The notes beneath the pieces were generated by a model, which saw only the letters and a program-made list of their open reading frames with translations, made no database searches and was not told the origin of the DNA. From the NCBI GenBank assembly GCA_007131745.1, contig SLPX01000158.1, positions 1 through 5,065 on the forward strand: a stretch of 5,065 nt of DNA, read 5' to 3'. This document shows, one piece after another, positions 1-5,065 of the stretch (its first letter is position 1; each line of letters starts with the position of its first letter). Source of the stretch: Myxococcales bacterium (lineage in GTDB: Bacteria > Myxococcota > Polyangia > HGW-17 > SLPX01). Both the position numbers and the translations under genes were made by a program.

Positions 1-102
1 GCCGCAATGCCCACAATTCAGATTACACGCAAGGGTCAATTCCCAAACACAAAAGCGAGGCCGAAAACCACGCGGAATCTTTTCGTTCCATTTATTTTTC
101 AT
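1..102 (-). CDS. Radical SAM enzyme, N-terminal fragment (runs off left edge)
   Basis: Reading the minus strand from an ATG at 102-100 gives 34 uninterrupted codons to the window edge. The peptide contains WELTLACNLNCGHCG, in which C26, C30 and C33 form the CxxxCxxC signature. In radical SAM enzymes these cysteines bind a [4Fe-4S] cluster that reductively cleaves S-adenosylmethionine to start radical chemistry. A motif about 25 residues from the N-terminus is usual for cytosolic radical SAM proteins, including SPASM-type peptide maturases, but too little is present to name a subfamily or substrate. There is no signal peptide. The start is supported by GGAGGA six bases upstream, and an upstream ATG at 107-105 is rejected because it reads ATG-AGA-TGA. 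The stop of a 26-codon frame overlaps this start (ATGA). The CxxxCxxC fold is clear; the function is open. Confidence 0.87.
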   Translation of the reverse strand, partial: MKNKWNEKIPRGFRPRFCVWELTLACNLNCGHCG

Positions 103-179
103 CTCATTTCCTCCGATAGGTTCAAACCGAACTCTTTCGCGGTTTCTACAATAACACGGCCGAACGCGTATTTGATCAT
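99..179 (-). CDS. Possible 26-residue small ORF coupled to the radical SAM gene
   Basis: A minus-strand frame opens with ATG at 179-177 and stops with TGA at 101-99, where it overlaps the radical SAM start as ATGA. It encodes 26 residues, beginning MIKYAFGRVIVETAKEFG and ending SEEMR. The second half could form a short amphipathic helix. There is no cysteine, no double-glycine leader and no recognised precursor motif. The frame cannot extend upstream because TGA (182-180) directly precedes the ATG. It has no clear Shine-Dalgarno of its own; its ATG overlaps the stop of another short frame (ATGA). It could be a coupling leader peptide, a precursor peptide for the radical SAM enzyme, or chance. 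Length and position are suggestive only. Confidence 0.28.
   Translation of the reverse strand: MIKYAFGRVIVETAKEFGLNLSEEMR
109..114 (-). promoter_or_regulatory. Ribosome binding site of the radical SAM gene
   Basis: On the minus strand GGAGGA lies six bases before the ATG at 102-100. This is near-ideal sequence and spacing and fixes the start codon. The site lies inside the last codons of the 26-codon upstream frame, so ribosomes finishing that frame would stop on top of it. That would fit translational coupling. Confidence 0.8.
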
Positions 180-232
180 TCAATTATTGTGCCATTCGCT
201 AAAAAAACACGATGTACAAAATCCAAACTCAT
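176..232 (-). CDS. Possible 18-residue micro-ORF, first in an ATGA chain
   Basis: A minus-strand frame from ATG 232-230 to TGA 178-176 encodes MSLDFVHRVFLANGTIIE. GAGGTG at 247-242 could act as its Shine-Dalgarno, though the nine-base gap is long. Its stop overlaps the start of the 26-codon frame as ATGA. It includes a run of seven T on the minus strand (207-201), which could simply be untranslated leader. No family is recognised, and at this length chance is a strong alternative. Confidence 0.15.
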   Translation of the reverse strand: MSLDFVHRVFLANGTIIE

Positions 233-476
233 CCAAAACGCCACCTCGCCCCCATACAGTCAACGTAAGAGAACCACGCTGCCGTGGACCGGTTCGCCCT
301 TTCCTTTCACCTTACCACCCACGCGCGTGACGAATTTCTGATTCATTACACCGACAGGTGTCAGGATTTTGATATCTCATAGCGGAAACCCGTTTACGAA
401 AGGTATCCACATGCACCAACTCAAAAAAGATTCGAACTTTTCTTGACAACACCGTCTCATCGTTAAACTGGAAACC
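233..476. other. Divergent intergenic region with small dyads
   Basis: This stretch separates the minus-strand radical SAM unit from the plus-strand transpeptidase gene and holds no convincing gene. Three small dyads are visible. CCACG-CTGC-CGTGG spans 274-287, flanked by GAAC (271-274) and GTTC (292-295). Two overlapping dyads centre on 348-362: ACACC-GACA-GGTGT and GACA-GG-TGTC. AAAAG-(7)-CTTTT spans 425-441, next to the -35 hexamer of the rightward promoter. None is followed by a T run in either direction, so they look more like operator or RNA-leader elements than terminators. No convincing leftward -35/-10 pair was found. A TTGACT at 263-258 on the minus strand lacks a good -10 partner. 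Confidence 0.4.
443..469 (+). promoter_or_regulatory. Candidate sigma-70-type promoter for the transpeptidase gene
   Basis: A perfect TTGACA (443-448) is followed after 15 bases by TAAACT (464-469), which matches four of six positions of TATAAT. The spacer is shorter than the preferred 17. Transcription would start about seven bases downstream, at 476-477, almost exactly on the ATG at 477. The mRNA would then be leaderless or nearly so, which agrees with the absence of a good Shine-Dalgarno before that ATG. The -35 is strong and the -10 is weak. Confidence 0.38.
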
Positions 477-2045
477 ATGTTTACTGAAGAAGCTATAAAG
501 ACTTTCCTTTTACGAAACAAAACCCTCATTTCTCGCAATCCGCCAAGAAAGCTTGGATCCTCAATCCTGTGCATCGCGATTCCGGCTCTATGCATCGCGC
601 TTGGACCAGGTTGCAACCGGTCCGACAGAAGTGAAAAAGAGCCGTCCGGCGAAGAAAAAGAGAGCAACTATGTTCCTCGCACACCGGGGGCGCAGAAGAA
701 GATGGCGAAACAGCTTCTCAGGATTGACACCGACCTTCCGCCACCACCGGACGTGGACGCTCCGAACGAAGGCATATGGGAAATGGACCCGGCACTGGAA
801 CCGGGTTCGTACGACGTGGTGCGGCCTGTGGCAGTATACCGCGAGGCGAATACTAAATCGGATATTATCGGGGCGGTGAGCAGTCACACGCGGTTGCCGC
901 GCGTCCAACGTGTACAGGGACGAGGCTGCTCCGCGGGATTCTTTCTCAGGCTTGCAGAGGGCGCCTACGTGTGCGGAACAAACCTGAAGCAATCCAACCA
1001 ACCCCCTTTCGCGCGCCGGGAACCCGGCCTGGGAGCCAACAAGCTCACACCCGGCACCTACGGCTATATTCGTACAGGGGGAGCCAAGCTTTACCCGACC
1101 CTTAAAGACGGGTACCACGACACAAACGGAATTCCCATAAGCCAAAGCGACACGGTAAGATGGGCTGGAAAGCGATCATACAATGACATGGGATTCTGGC
1201 GGATAACCCATGGACAATTCGTACGCGATACCAGGGTTCGCCGCTTCTGGCCGTCTCATTTCCAGGGAGTAAACCTGCTCGAATCGGACAAGCGTCTTCC
1301 CCTCGTTTTCATGGTGGGCAGGCGCAGGCGCAAGATCGGAGAAAAGATTCCTCCCATTGATGTTCACAAAACTCCGGGCGGCAAGGTCGTATCATCCATT
1401 GAGCGCCATGAAAGCCGGCCCGTAGATGACATAAAGTGGATAGGAGATCAGCGTTGGTTCCACATCCCCGGCGAAGGCTGGGTCACATCCGAACTGACCC
1501 GGCTTGCCAGGCTCACTGATCCGCCCGAGGGTCTACACCCTCGGGAGCGATGGTTCGATGTGGATCTGGATGAGCAGGTTTTGACCGTATACAGAGGACC
1601 CACCCCGGTCTACACCACCCTCGTATCCGCAGGCACTTGGAAACATCCCACGCCCACCGGAGTCTTCCGCATATATAACAAAAGATCCGAAGCGGACATG
1701 AGGTCGGATCCCACCGCGGACGATCAATACCGAGTCGACCACGTTCCCTGGGCCATGTATTTCAAAGGACCCTATGCAATGCATGGAGCTTATTGGCATA
1801 ACGCTTTCGGACATGCGAGATCACGCGGTTGCATCAACCTTGCCCCCAAAGACGCTGAATTCGTCTACCATTTCGCCCGACCCAAGGTTCCAAAGGGCTG
1901 GACGGCCGTGGACTCAGACGAAAACCGCCCGGGAACAGCCATACGGATTCGCGGAGCCAGCAGAAAAGAAGACGACTCCCCTCACGCAGACACGGAAGAA
2001 GGCTCACAAGAGGAAGAATCCGGAAACAAGGGTAAAAACAACTGA
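477..2045 (+). CDS. L,D-transpeptidase (YkuD domain) lipoprotein with SH3-like repeats
   Basis: This 522-residue protein should act in the periplasm on peptidoglycan. YkuD L,D-transpeptidases cut a tetrapeptide stem and join it to another stem or to a protein amine through an acyl-cysteine. A long basic N-terminus precedes a hydrophobic stretch (about 26-42) and C46, suggesting a lipoprotein. The sequence before C46 is LGPG, a poor lipobox, so ordinary cleavage or anchoring remains possible. After a charged, proline-rich linker come modules starting PGSY (about 109-170) and PGTY (about 192-262), which resemble each other, and a third SH3-like segment (about 274-345). Such modules usually bind cell wall. 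The catalytic domain begins at W359. It has H436 in HGAYWH and the nucleophile C452 in SRGCIN, 16 residues later, with arginine where histidine is usual. C151 and C166 could form a disulfide. The tail after about 485 is acidic and likely disordered. The start lacks a clear Shine-Dalgarno, but no better in-frame start is seen. Confidence 0.92.
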   Translation: MFTEEAIKTFLLRNKTLISRNPPRKLGSSILCIAIPALCIALGPGCNRSDRSEKEPSGEEKESNYVPRTPGAQKKMAKQLLRIDTDLPPPPDVDAPNEGIWEMDPALEPGSYDVVRPVAVYREANTKSDIIGAVSSHTRLPRVQRVQGRGCSAGFFLRLAEGAYVCGTNLKQSNQPPFARREPGLGANKLTPGTYGYIRTGGAKLYPTLKDGYHDTNGIPISQSDTVRWAGKRSYNDMGFWRITHGQFVRDTRVRRFWPSHFQGVNLLESDKRLPLVFMVGRRRRKIGEKIPPIDVHKTPGGKVVSSIERHESRPVDDIKWIGDQRWFHIPGEGWVTSELTRLARLTDPPEGLHPRERWFDVDLDEQVLTVYRGPTPVYTTLVSAGTWKHPTPTGVFRIYNKRSEADMRSDPTADDQYRVDHVPWAMYFKGPYAMHGAYWHNAFGHARSRGCINLAPKDAEFVYHFARPKVPKGWTAVDSDENRPGTAIRIRGASRKEDDSPHADTEEGSQEEESGNKGKNN

Positions 2046-2133
2046 ACCATGGCCTCAGCATCCACCCCACGATCAGGGATCGAGCGAGCTTGTTTTACGG
2101 CAGCGGACAAACCGCCGAGCGCCTTGTTCCAAC

Positions 2134-2150
2134 CTCCCTGACGGGAGTTT
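2134..2150 (+). terminator. Weak terminator-like hairpin after the transpeptidase gene
   Basis: CTCCC-TGAC-GGGAG forms a perfect five-pair stem with a four-base loop, directly followed by TTT and then CATC. It lies about 90 bases after the stop at 2045, a sensible place to end the transcript. The stem and T tract are both short for an efficient intrinsic terminator. Confidence 0.3.
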
Positions 2151-2306
2151 CATCTGCGGCTCGTCCGAGTTGCTTCATCCTTCACCCATTCCTGCCACCC
2201 CCTACACCCGGAAGCGCAACTCAGATGTCGGCTTATTGCCCTTCTGCCTTTTTTGCACCTCGCTCTATTTACAACCAGGCCCCGGATCGAAAGAGCCGGA
2301 TAACTC

Positions 2307-2337
2307 TTGACTTTTGTTGCATAAACTTTCAGATATT
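2307..2337 (+). promoter_or_regulatory. Weak candidate promoter for the barrel gene pair
   Basis: TTGACT (2307-2312) matches five of six -35 positions. The best nearby -10 is GATATT (2332-2337), four of six, but after a 19-base spacer. The five-pair dyad AAGAG/CTCTT (2291-2308) overlaps the -35, as an operator might. No better promoter was seen ahead of 2487 within the gap. Confidence 0.22.
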
Positions 2338-2474
2338 CATTTCTGACTCAGCCGATACGGCGCTTATTTGAAACATGTGATCGCTGCGGAGAGGGTTGGG
2401 ATGATTTGTATGAAACCGGTTATGACTTGATTTGAAGATCGAGGAAAAGGGGAAATAGAGAAAAAACCTGTCAC

Positions 2475-2481
2475 AAAGGAG
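2475..2481 (+). promoter_or_regulatory. Ribosome binding site of the first barrel gene
   Basis: AAAGGAG ends five bases before the ATG at 2487. This strong site fixes the start, which also places a clean signal peptide at the protein N-terminus. Confidence 0.8.
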
Positions 2482-2486
2482 TACCC

Positions 2487-3551
2487 ATGATTTTTGTCGA
2501 AAATACATTGAATCGACGGGCAGTCGTCCTGCTCTTGAGTCTGGCTGCATTTTGGCCGACCCAAAGCCAAGCTTTGGAGACAAAGGACAAGACGTTTATT
2601 CCAAAGGCCTCTATTGAAAAGGTGGAAGAAAAGGAAAAGAAAGAACCCCCGACAGACGGATGGCACAAATCGCTTAAGGCCGCTCTCAACTTCAACATGA
2701 GCCAAGCACGAAACATCGTGGGGGTCGCGGACGGCACCACGCTCGCCCTGGGGCTGAACATCGACGGCGGTCTGATCTTCCGCCGCGGCCTCCACCAGTG
2801 GCGAAACACCCTTATCATATTGCAAACCCAGACAAAGGTCCCCCACCTGAAGCCGTTCATAAAAGCCTCGGACAGACTCGACCTGGAATCCTTTTATATG
2901 TATGAGATTCCATCGATTGAATGGCTCGGTTTTTTCGGCGGCTTGCGTGTTACCACCCCATTGTTTTCAGGCAATCTCGTACCGGAAAACGACACAAACC
3001 TCCAATTGACCGACAACGACGAAAACATAACTTCGGACATAGCTTACGGACAAAAATACTACAGGTTGACCAAACCGTTTTCACCCATGCTATTCAGGCA
3101 ATTTGTCGGAGCCATCTTCATGCCGCTGAAAAAAAGCTGGATGAAACTGGATGTACGCGTCGGCCCGGGGGCAATGCAGGGATGGACCAGGTCGGGATGG
3201 GTGGTAGACGACGACGCGGACACGGAAGACATCCTGGAGATTCGACAACTCGAGGATTTCGTACAAATAGGTAGTGAGGTCCAGCTCCAGGCCGTGGGCG
3301 TCATCGTAAAGGATACCTTGAGTTATACTTTGAGAGCGGGCGCGATGTATCCCTTTTATACAAGCAGGGACACGGATCTCAAGGGCATTGACTTGATGAA
3401 CGTAGAGTTTGCTTTCGACCTTGCCATAACGCTCTCAAAGTGGGCCGCGTTGAATTATTCACTGTCAGCCATGCGCGTTCCAATGCTCGTGGACAAATGG
3501 CAGGTCAGCAACAGCTTGATGTTCAGCCTTACCGCCAACCTGGGCACATGA
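2487..3551 (+). CDS. Exported DUF3078-like outer-membrane beta-barrel protein, first paralog
   Basis: The 354-residue product starts with a signal peptide: arginines at 10-11, a leucine/alanine core at 12-22 and a likely cut after SQA (about residue 29). A lysine- and glutamate-rich linker (about 30-57) leads to GWHKSLKAAL at 58. The rest alternates hydrophobic and polar residues with many aromatics and no long helix, as expected for a beta-barrel. The pattern of GW, W-x-NTL, LKPF-x-K-x-x-D-x-L (121 onward) and SFY-x-Y resembles DUF3078-type proteins best known from Bacteroidetes. The resemblance was judged by eye and the molecular role of that family is unknown. The C-terminus keeps SKWAALNY (317) and ends in an alternating strand. 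The downstream gene is a clear paralog, 16 bases away. It could be a porin-like or structural barrel. Outer-membrane location is likely; a specific function cannot be given. Confidence 0.85.
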   Translation: MIFVENTLNRRAVVLLLSLAAFWPTQSQALETKDKTFIPKASIEKVEEKEKKEPPTDGWHKSLKAALNFNMSQARNIVGVADGTTLALGLNIDGGLIFRRGLHQWRNTLIILQTQTKVPHLKPFIKASDRLDLESFYMYEIPSIEWLGFFGGLRVTTPLFSGNLVPENDTNLQLTDNDENITSDIAYGQKYYRLTKPFSPMLFRQFVGAIFMPLKKSWMKLDVRVGPGAMQGWTRSGWVVDDDADTEDILEIRQLEDFVQIGSEVQLQAVGVIVKDTLSYTLRAGAMYPFYTSRDTDLKGIDLMNVEFAFDLAITLSKWAALNYSLSAMRVPMLVDKWQVSNSLMFSLTANLGT

Positions 3552-3553
3552 GA

Positions 3554-3562
3554 AAGGAGGTG
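3554..3562 (+). promoter_or_regulatory. Very strong ribosome binding site of the second barrel gene
   Basis: AAGGAGGTG is an almost full complement of the 16S rRNA 3' end and sits five bases before the ATG at 3568, starting two bases after the upstream stop. It predicts high translation of the second paralog and settles its start over the later in-frame ATG at 3604. Confidence 0.85.
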
Positions 3563-3567
3563 TAAAA

Positions 3568-4830
3568 ATGAAAAACCTTTCAAAAGAAAACATCTCCTTT
3601 TTCATGGGAGAATTTTTCAAGATACACCTGACAATCTTTTCCGTTATCCTGCTGCTTGCAATGACCGGATATGGACCAACCGCGTTCGCCGTTGTTCCCG
3701 ATGAAGAGCAGGATCCGCCGGCCGTGACGGATGAAACAGATCAAGATGAAGCGGATGAAGAAACGGTCGAGGATAAGGACACGGAAACCGACGAAGAAGA
3801 CGAAAAAGTTGCTGAAGAAGCGGAAAAAGAACCTGAGGTAGAAGAAGAAGTACCGCCGACCCCGGCGGATGAACCAGCAAAACCCGCTGAAGACGCGGAA
3901 GCCGACGTTAAAAAGAAAGCCGAAGCGGAAAAAGAGAAAAAGAAGGAGGGCTGGTCGGCCGGGTTGAAAGCCGGGTTGACCACTTCGATGGTTCACAACA
4001 AGAACCTGCCCGGAATCGATGACGGACTTTCTCTTACCATCGGGGTGATCTTCGACGGAGACCTTAAATATATACGAGGACCTCACGGGTGGGTAAATAC
4101 TCTCAAGATCGTGCACTCTCAGTCAAAGACCGCCACCTTGAAGCCCTTTTTCAAAACAGCCGACGAACTGAATTTGAGGAGCTTTTACGAATACAGTTTT
4201 GACAAGTACAGCCGGTTGATGTTGTTCGGCGGCGCCCAGGTAATCGCAACCCTGTTTCCGGGCCATCTGGTCGTGGCCAATGATGTTGATATACTGAAGT
4301 TGCGGACTGACGGGGAAGTGCATACGAGCCGGGCGAAAGCGCAGCAACCCTATGAAATAACTCCCGGGCTTTCGCCTTTCTCGCTCAAGCAACTCGTTGG
4401 TGCCGGGGTGACTCCGTCCGATGATCCCTTTGCATCGCTTAACATCCGCTTGAGCATGGTTGCACAGGAAACCTGGGCCCGCGGTTATACCGTGGATAAC
4501 GATCCGAATACTCCTGAACTGGAAATCAGACAGCTCCAAAATTTCCAGCAGGTTGGTCCTCAGATGAACCTGTCGATAGGTGGAGAAATCAAGGACAGGC
4601 TAAAGTATTCCTTTGCAGCGGAACTCATGTTCCCGATGTACACCAGCATTGATACCGAGTTAAGCGGCTTCAACTTGCTCAACACGGACGTTGAATTCAA
4701 GATCGGCGTGGAAATCAGCAAATGGGCGTCTCTCAATTACGTTTTCACCGCCAAGCGACAGCCCATGATTTTGGACGAGTGGCAGATACTGAACAACTTA
4801 GTCTTCACCGTAACTGCAAACATCCTCTGA
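3568..4830 (+). CDS. Exported DUF3078-like barrel with long acidic/lysine N-terminal linker, second paralog
   Basis: This 420-residue protein has a long signal peptide (hydrophobic about 21-34, likely cut after AFA at 41). Residues about 44-127 form a low-complexity region: first almost all aspartate and glutamate with threonine, then proline and alanine, and finally lysine-rich just before the barrel. It should be disordered in the periplasm. From GWSAGLKAGL (128) it aligns with the upstream product with no gap to LKPF (191 here, 121 there). Both proteins also share SFY-x-Y, LEIRQL, a tyrosine/phenylalanine-rich YTS-x-DT segment, SKWA-x-LNY (384) and a final TAN strand. The linker is about 55 residues longer than in its partner. 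The pair is probably one operon from a duplication. The linker might contact peptidoglycan, metal ions or another envelope protein; this is inference. Confidence 0.86.
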   Translation: MKNLSKENISFFMGEFFKIHLTIFSVILLLAMTGYGPTAFAVVPDEEQDPPAVTDETDQDEADEETVEDKDTETDEEDEKVAEEAEKEPEVEEEVPPTPADEPAKPAEDAEADVKKKAEAEKEKKKEGWSAGLKAGLTTSMVHNKNLPGIDDGLSLTIGVIFDGDLKYIRGPHGWVNTLKIVHSQSKTATLKPFFKTADELNLRSFYEYSFDKYSRLMLFGGAQVIATLFPGHLVVANDVDILKLRTDGEVHTSRAKAQQPYEITPGLSPFSLKQLVGAGVTPSDDPFASLNIRLSMVAQETWARGYTVDNDPNTPELEIRQLQNFQQVGPQMNLSIGGEIKDRLKYSFAAELMFPMYTSIDTELSGFNLLNTDVEFKIGVEISKWASLNYVFTAKRQPMILDEWQILNNLVFTVTANIL

Positions 4831-4900
4831 AACTGATTGAATCCGGATTTGTTCACGAAATCGTTTGAACACCCCCACTACTTCTGCTAAATCCTCAAAT

Positions 4901-5065
4901 ATGAATGACAGATCTCCAAAACCCCGATTCAGGGTCATATCTTGGCTTTTCTTTTTTTCACTTCTTTCGGCTGCTCTGCCCGCGGTTGCTTATGGAGCCC
5001 CGGAATCATTCCAGCAAGCAATGGATAAGGGATGGGGATGGGCTTATTTCTTCTATTTCGCCAGC
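4901..5065 (+). CDS. Exported or membrane protein N-terminus, possibly DsbD/CcdA-type (runs off right edge)
   Basis: From ATG 4901 a frame of 55 codons stays open to the window edge. It begins with a basic N-terminus (KPRFR) and a hydrophobic core (about 13-30) ending AVAYGA, a plausible signal peptide. Then comes ESFQQAMDKGWGWAYFFYFAS, which looks like a short periplasmic stretch entering a membrane helix. That arrangement recalls the start of DsbD/CcdA-type thiol-disulfide or cytochrome c biogenesis proteins, where the first helix leads to a TPCVYP-like motif. The motif would lie beyond the edge, so the family call is tentative. No Shine-Dalgarno precedes the ATG, and the in-frame TTG at 4865 is no better. 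It lies 70 bases after the second barrel gene on the same strand, so cotranscription is possible. Confidence 0.6.
   Translation, partial: MNDRSPKPRFRVISWLFFFSLLSAALPAVAYGAPESFQQAMDKGWGWAYFFYFAS

Larger units (their letters stand above)
2046..2486. other. Non-coding stretch between transpeptidase and barrel operon
   Basis: These 441 bases hold no believable gene on either strand; the open frames crossing them have no signal, motif or ribosome site. Visible elements are a CGATC-AGG-GATCG hairpin at 2070-2082, a stronger hairpin at 2134-2147 followed by three T, a lone T6 run near 2250, and AAGAG-(8)-CTCTT at 2291-2308. There is also a TTGACT at 2307-2312 and GCCG-ATA-CGGC at 2351-2361. If transcription of the barrel genes starts near 2340, their leader is about 145 bases and could carry RNA-level control. 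No known riboswitch was recognised. Confidence 0.5.

Noticed and set aside
274..287. CCACG-CTGC-CGTGG hairpin considered as a terminator
   Set aside because: No T run follows on either strand, and no gene end lies close by to be terminated.
7..330. Plus-strand 107-codon open frame
   Set aside because: It runs antisense through the radical SAM start, has no ribosome site, and its product is basic and compositionally random with no motif.
588..1145. Minus-strand 185-codon open frame inside the transpeptidase gene
   Set aside because: It is antisense to a well-supported coding region, has no ribosome site, and shows no recognisable domain.
1774..2310. Plus-strand 178-codon frame spanning the transpeptidase end and the gap
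   Set aside because: It overlaps the YkuD catalytic region in another frame, and its proline-rich product shows no motif or ribosome site.
3700..3948. Repetitive-looking GAA/GAC-rich DNA considered as a tandem repeat
   Set aside because: No fixed repeat unit is visible; the pattern follows from acidic codons in an open reading frame.
3580..4116. Minus-strand frame rich in phenylalanine and arginine that looks like a membrane protein
   Set aside because: It is the antisense reading of the acidic GAA/GAC-rich linker, which automatically yields F- and V-rich sequence.
4851..4870. Imperfect inverted repeat (GTTC-ACGA-AA-TCGT-TT-GAAC) after the second barrel gene
   Set aside because: It has a two-base loop and a bulge, is AT-rich, and is not followed by T residues, so a terminator cannot be supported.

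Overview
The window comes from a Gram-negative bacterium with base composition near 50% GC. The evidence for an outer membrane is two exported proteins that look like outer-membrane beta-barrels, a lipoprotein-type L,D-transpeptidase, and strong Shine-Dalgarno sites. The gene styles (long multi-domain YkuD lipoprotein, paired DUF3078-like barrels, a possible DsbD-type protein) suggest a deltaproteobacterial or myxobacterial relative. That placement is an impression from family resemblance and was not tested.

Layout, left to right. Positions 1-102, minus strand: the first 34 codons of a radical SAM enzyme, which runs off the left edge and has a textbook ribosome binding site. Just upstream of it on the same strand are two very short frames (26 and 18 codons), each joined to the next by an ATGA stop/start overlap. 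Positions 233-476 form a divergent intergenic region with several small dyads and a TTGACA-type promoter facing right. Positions 477-2045, plus strand: a 522-residue lipoprotein-like L,D-transpeptidase with repeated SH3-like modules ahead of a YkuD catalytic domain. Positions 2046-2486 are non-coding, with a weak terminator-like hairpin and a long leader. Positions 2487-3551 and 3568-4830, plus strand: two tandem paralogous barrel proteins 16 bases apart, each with a strong ribosome binding site. The second carries an extra acidic, lysine-rich N-terminal region of about 85 residues. From 4901 to the right edge: the start of an exported or membrane protein that may be a DsbD/CcdA-type transporter.

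How the genes may work together: all three complete proteins act in the cell envelope. The L,D-transpeptidase would remodel peptidoglycan or attach proteins to it, and the two barrels would sit in the outer membrane with periplasmic N-terminal regions of different length. A link between peptidoglycan and the barrels is an attractive inference, but the sequence does not prove it. The radical SAM gene is divergently transcribed and is probably a separate unit. No mobile element, CRISPR array, tRNA or rRNA was seen.
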